Part shown: in pieces, positions 58,845 through 64,000 of the stretch
How the letters are laid out: every line of letters starts with the position of its first letter
Numbering within the stretch: position 1 is the stretch's first letter
Assembly: GCA_020055645.1 (NCBI GenBank)
Contig: CM034546.1
Span: 54,808,001-54,872,000 of the forward strand
Direction: 5' to 3'
Source: Tomocerus qinae
Lineage: Eukaryota; Arthropoda; Collembola; Entomobryomorpha; Tomoceridae
Length of the DNA: 64,000 bases
Translations under genes and position numbers: made by a program
Notes under the pieces: model-generated
Database searches by the model: none
The model's input: only the letters and a program-made list of their open reading frames with translations
What the model was told of the DNA's origin: nothing

Positions 58845-59554
58845 TAGACCTTATTCATATTAGCATCAGCGCCACTGCTGTTAGGTATAAATTTGAGAAC
58901 GGCGAAGGTTACTCAAACGGGTAAATGAATGAATAGTAACTCGTTCGCACACCGATGGTATACCGCCACACCACGTGACACACCCAAACAAATACATACA
59001 ATACAGATTCATTCTAAGTGAAGTTGAAATAGAAGAAACCGTATAGCTAAGCCTCCTTTTTGTTGGGTTTTTTATAAAGTATACTTGGAAATCTCTGAAG
59101 ACGTTAATTAAAATGAGTTGCAGAAATAATAAAATAAATAATAAAATTTTGTAATACGGCTTTGCTTTCCGTTTTTTAATAAAATTTTCAGGTTTTCTCA
59201 AGGATTTAAAAACGAATTGCTAATTTTTGCAAAATTACATTTCAAAAATTTAATACATGGATAAGCCTATTAGGCAATTATTATTATTATTAATTACTAT
59301 AAATTATGTTTCCAAGTATACTTTATAAAAACCCAACAAAAAGGAGGCTTAGCTATACGGTTTCTTCTATTTCAACTTCACTTAGAATGAATCTGTATTT
59401 GTATGTATTTTTGTTTGGGTGTGTCACGTGGTGTGGCGGTATACCACCGGTGTGCGAACGGTTACTATTCATTCATTTACCCGTTTGAGTAACCTTCGCC
59501 GTTCTTGGTTATACCTAACAGCAGTGGCGCTGATCCTAATATGAATAAGGTCTA
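58845..59554. mobile_element. Family Z fold-back element, copy in the duplicated contig
   Basis: Allelic counterpart of 12161-12850, at the same position and with the same ends, with small insertions. Confidence 0.8.
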
Positions 59555-60979
59555 TTAATAACAATTATAATAGGTGAATAACTATTAAGTAAATGAACAA
59601 TAAAAATACTAAGTATAAAATGCGATAAAGTACTGTGACGGTGCAAATATATAACTTTTAAACGATTTATCTGAATTAATTACCTTCTTAATAGCTTCTT
59701 TAGTTCTCCATATTAAAATGCCCTTTAAACTGAAATGTTGAATGTTGTCGAGTCACTCCATCTCCAATCTTGAACTCTCTAATAAAACAACATAATTAAA
59801 TTCAGAAAAGGATATACGTTTTCATACGTAAGAGTTTACAATTAATTTTAGTTTATCATTAGTGATTAAAATTACGTCGTTGTCGTTACCCAGTTTCTGA
59901 CTTATAAAAGTGAAATGGATGAAGGAATTTAAATCATGACCTTGATATAACATGAACTGATCTTAAAGATGCTAAATTAATCCAGTTTTATTCAGTAATG
60001 TTGAAGCTAAAGTTGGTTGAAGGTTTCAATTGTCAATTTTAATTTGAAACGAAATGACGATGGACGAAGGATGAAGGAACTGTGAACTGACTGACACTGA
60101 ACTGCTGAACTGAAGAAAAACACAAGAAATGAAAATATACAGAATAAGCATAACAAGCTTTGAATTTCGTGCACAGTGAGACTTCCTCTATTGCGACCAT
60201 GAAATAGCTTATCAATAGGTAGGTGCGGTGGTTTTGGTAATCGTCATTATTTTGTAGGAGAGGAAAACGGTTGAAAGAAAATTGGATATTATATTGGAAT
60301 TGGAACATTGGAAGTGATGGAAGTTTGGAATTGGAAGGAAAGGAAATCCATTATTGTGCATTAAAACCGTAAATTATTGGGCTGTTTTCATTTTCATCAA
60401 CACTTTCAACTATTTAAAGACCAATAGACCAAAGTCTATTGGTCTTAGTCAGTCAAAGTCAAAGAAGTTTGTTTGGTTTAAACTTTCATTTCATTTGGTT
60501 TTAACGTTTTTGGACGTTATTATTTATTCACAATAATCATGATTTTTACAAGTAACATTTTACCAGTTTGGTAATACAGTGGATAACCACTGTATCAGAT
60601 CAGGCTATGTAGCTTGTTACTTTGTCACAGCCATGATAAATAAAATGGCTTGTTACCTTGTAATATTGCTTGCTAGATGATATAATTCATATAAATAATA
60701 AAAATGAGGTATTTTTAGTTTTGTAAGTCTTACAAATACGCGGGTTCTATTCATTATATTATAATATTTCAAAAGGTAAAATAGTCACATTTGATCCAAA
60801 GTAATTTATTATTACACATTGATTGACATCTCTTGAAAAGGAACAAAATATTTATAAACTGTGTATGCAGTAAAACAATTAGTATTAACTAACGAATGGA
60901 TTTCTTAAAGTAATAATGCTATAACTAACTTACATTTATAGAGGTAATATATTTATACAGGGTATATATACTTTTGCAT

Positions 60980-63905
60980 TGTATCCAATCATGTGCCTTT
61001 ACTATGTGTGAGAACATTAAAATTCGAACGTTGGAAATACTTCTTCGTAACATATCACATTTATTATGTTGCCAGTGGGTCAACATTTGGCTTTTCCAAT
61101 CTGCAGGGGAAGAAACACTTCTTTCAAGCAGTCTTTACATTTCAGCACTCGATATTGACTAGACGTTTTTCTACTTGTGCTTCGTTATCATTACTCGAAT
61201 GAAACAATATCAGTTATAATCTCTTAGCAAATGATGGTGTCCTTCCTCTTGTTCACAGTCTTTGTTTGACGTAAGCTGTTTTATCTCTTACGCGTTTTAC
61301 TTGGACACTTCTTTGATAAAATATTCGATTTCTTGTATGAATTTCCTTGTGAGACTTGTAACCTCTTCTTGAATCAGCGAAACGTCGATCACAATTTTCA
61401 CACAGTAAGCAATTAATCGTAGAATTTGATTGCATTGGGTCCACTGATACATTTTATGGTATAACTACTTTTGTCCATCAATTACTGTACCCTCCAATAT
61501 CCTCTTCGAAGGGTTCATCTTCTTGTACATCTGCAAAACAATAATTTTCATCAACCATTATCAATCGGGAAGACAAAAAATATATTAGATTAGTACATTC
61601 AATTAATTAAAATATTTTAATTTACTGCACCCTGACATTAAGAATTAAATTATTAACAGATATGGATTTTAATATTTATATCTAAGTGTCCGTCAAACAA
61701 TCCGACACATGACTTTTATTTAATTATAAACATTTACAAAAAGAATGACACAAAAAATCAATCAATCAATACAACAAATAAAAATGAAATACACAATTCC
61801 TAAAATTAAATTTCCAGCTTCAAAGTAATAAATATCGAATAAAAAGTAATGAATAACCAACCTCTTCCCAGATGTAGAGGTAGGAACTGCAGTTATGAAC
61901 AACTTAGTCTTTTGACAAGAAATAGCAAAATATTTTTTTTTTCAAAATGCCTTGAGCATAAAACGAGAATCCTTAATTTAGGAACCCAACTACTATCATT
62001 TCTTGACTTTCTAATGAACTGTGATCCACAAATCTCTGGACTTGTATATAAGTTTCTCGCTTGGAATTCTAAATACATAAAATCGTTAGTTGTAGAAGTT
62101 AGTTTTTGATACATTATTTATTAGTTTTCCATTTTAACGATGTTACCTGTGCCAAGAAAATTCAATTTCTTTGTGTTTTAAACGTTTCGTTGTATCACAG
62201 TTAAAAACAGGCACAACAGTGGCATCCACTCTTTTCGATTTTGTCTACGAAGCGAGAATACTAAAACAAAAATAGAGCGTTTTTTTGGTTAGTTTTATCG
62301 TTTTCAATTAAATATATTTAAGTAAATTATTTATAACAAAAAATAATTTTCGAATAGCATTATCTGCTAACTGTCATTTTTACTGCTATTTAAGTATGAC
62401 CTTATAGTTTATTTAGCAGAGTTGTAAGGGAGAAAAGGAATTTTTGACTTAAAAACCCAAAATTTTTCGTAATTATTTGTCGCCCCCCCCTGAAATTTTT
62501 TATGGCTGCGGCCCCGTTAATTAGTGTCATTACACTTTTGTCCCAAATCTGAGCATAGGAAGTAGAAAAGTGGACTTAGCAGCAGGGCGGAAATTCCTAT
62601 GCTACATTTTACATTATGCTTAGCAATGCGGCATGTTTAATTGTAATTAACTTGTTCCACTTATAAAGTGTAAATTCATACCTGAAGTTTGGACATTATC
62701 CAATAGAAAGCCTCCTTGTTCGACAGTTTAGACAGTTAGTAGTATAATTCTTTTGGAGAGGTCAAATGGTTTACTATTTGCAGCAGGGGAGTTAAGATTT
62801 TTAATTTCAACGACATCCGGAGATGAGGGGTTTTGTATTTCTTTCGTTTGCTTCCGTTTCTGGATTACTTTGGAGATTGAGGGTCCTCTACATTAAAACA
62901 CTTACAAGAAATTATGTAACTAAATTTTACCAATTTTCTACATCAAAATAATAAATATTATCGAAGAAGACTTTACGAATAACATTAAAATAGACACCTC
63001 TCCCAATATTCAAAGTAGGAACTGAATTTCTGTACAACGTAGTTCGGCTATAATTGACGCTGAAATCTTTCTTTTGCAAAATGCCGTGAGCATACAAGAG
63101 AATTTGCTTTGGGTAGCCAACTACTTTCATTTCTTGACTTTTCTAATAAATTGGAGCCACACATCTCGGATTTTTAATCGTTGCTTATCTGGAATTCTAA
63201 ATATATAAAAAATTTCAAACGCCATTTGTTTACCGTTACATTATTTAGTGTATTTTTAAATTTTAGAAATTTTACCTATGCCAAGAAACCAATCCTTCAT
63301 GTTCTTGAACGTTTCGTTGTGTCACAGTTGAAAGGATGACACAAACTATGGTTTCCAATCGTTTCATATTTTTTGACTATCATAAGACAATACTTGATCA
63401 AAAACAGAAAATTTATTTAAAAGTTTTTCATTTTTTCATTTAAATATTATACTTGTGTGTATATTGGATTAATTGTAATTCAAGCTTAAAATAGCACTAT
63501 TGCTATAGGGTATTATCAGGCTCTTATATTGACTAGAGGGGGTGCGCTCCCCCCTAATATCCCAGTGAAAGAGGATTTAGTTTGTCAAAAAACGGTTAAA
63601 TTCGAAATAATTTTCGCGTCTCCTTAAAAATGTACTTTCTCACCAATATGTTTTGGCGTTTGTCTCAGTGTACAATCAACATACCTGATGGTTTGGGGGG
63701 ATTATTCCATGAAAAGCGTCCTTGTTCCATAGTTTTGAAAATTATTTATTGGAGAGTTCAAATGGTTAACTAGTTTGCAATGGAGATTCAAGATTTTCAA
63801 TTTCCACAACGTCTCGGAGAAAAAGGGCTTTTCTATTTCTTCGTTTCTGCTTCAGTTTCCGATTCCTCTTGAGATTGAGGGTCCTCCATACTAAAAATCT
63901 AAAGA
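60980..63905 (-). pseudogene. Copy of the 3' part of gene 2 (THAP 5-6, linkers, broken C2H2)
   Basis: It contains linker about 63688-63900, THAP 5 (about 63000-63400), linker about 62682-62905, THAP 6 (about 61860-62270) and the degenerate C2H2 exon (about 60980-61535). The TAA that truncates the gene 2 finger exon is also present here (near 61455), so that nonsense change is supported by both copies. Other frame breaks are specific to this copy. Confidence 0.75.
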
Positions 63906-64000
63906 AATTGTTTAACTTGAATTTTAGCTCAAAAAAAGAATTATTGGATAAAATTCCTGGGTATATGCCTGGGTATATAGTATTACGCATATTTTCAAAA

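Larger units (their letters stand above)
53729..64000. repeat. Second copy of 8269-17140 (probable haplotig)
   Basis: The sequence from 53729 follows 8269 onward collinearly to the window end (matching 17140), in the same orientation. It has many one- to three-base insertions, the 1187-base element at 55893-57079, and a few replaced stretches (about 55120-55210). Order, introns and mobile elements are the same. This fits an alternative haplotype or an unpolished contig rather than a biological tandem copy. Confidence 0.88.

Noticed and set aside
54585-63905. Additional THAP genes right of the N gap as new paralogs
   Set aside because: They are collinear with genes 1 and 2, including introns and element insertions, so they are treated as an alternative copy and not as new genes.

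Overview
The window looks like nuclear DNA of an arthropod, most likely an insect. It is AT-rich, genes are split by short introns with GT/AG ends, and short palindromic DNA transposons are common. The main content is a minus-strand tandem cluster of genes built from THAP-type (C2CH) zinc-finger exons, acidic Ser/Pro-rich linker exons and, at the 3' end, a C2H2 zinc-finger exon. I assembled the gene models by hand from splice signals, reading phase and protein similarity between modules. No transcript or database search was available.

Each THAP domain is split over two exons. Exon A carries the first Cys pair (Cx2-4C) and exon B carries the conserved Trp, the CxxH pair and an (A/S)(V/I)PTLF-like end. 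The A/B intron is phase 2. Nearly all other introns are phase 1, so A+B pairs and linker exons are symmetric cassettes. I count 28 THAP pairs between 1.97 and 45.0 kb. Read on the minus strand the genes are: gene 1 (11418 to 932, eleven THAP pairs plus C2H2, nearly intact); gene 2 (22696 to 14679, six pairs, C2H2 exon broken); gene 3 (34248 to 24268, six pairs, broken acidic repeat exon and C2H2 exon cut by a stop); gene 4 (39221 to 36402, three pairs, no C2H2); gene 5 (42911 to 41384, linker plus C2H2 without THAP, intact); and a decayed two-THAP gene 6 (45492 to 44234).

From 47.7 to 52.0 kb lie two plus-strand, five-exon carbonyl-reductase-like SDR genes in tandem. Both are interrupted by small indels in this sequence.

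A run of 100 Ns lies at 53629-53728. Everything after it is a second, indel-rich copy of about 8.27-17.14 kb, covering the 5' part of gene 1 through the 3' part of gene 2. It differs by a 1.19-kb fold-back transposon and other structural changes. This is most likely an unmerged haplotig placed in the scaffold, so genes there should not be counted as extra paralogs.

Intergenic and intronic DNA carries at least seven families of terminal-inverted-repeat elements (MITE-like), several present twice. They include a four-element nest at 39.58-40.47 kb and a 2.2-kb element splitting the two halves of one THAP domain in gene 3.
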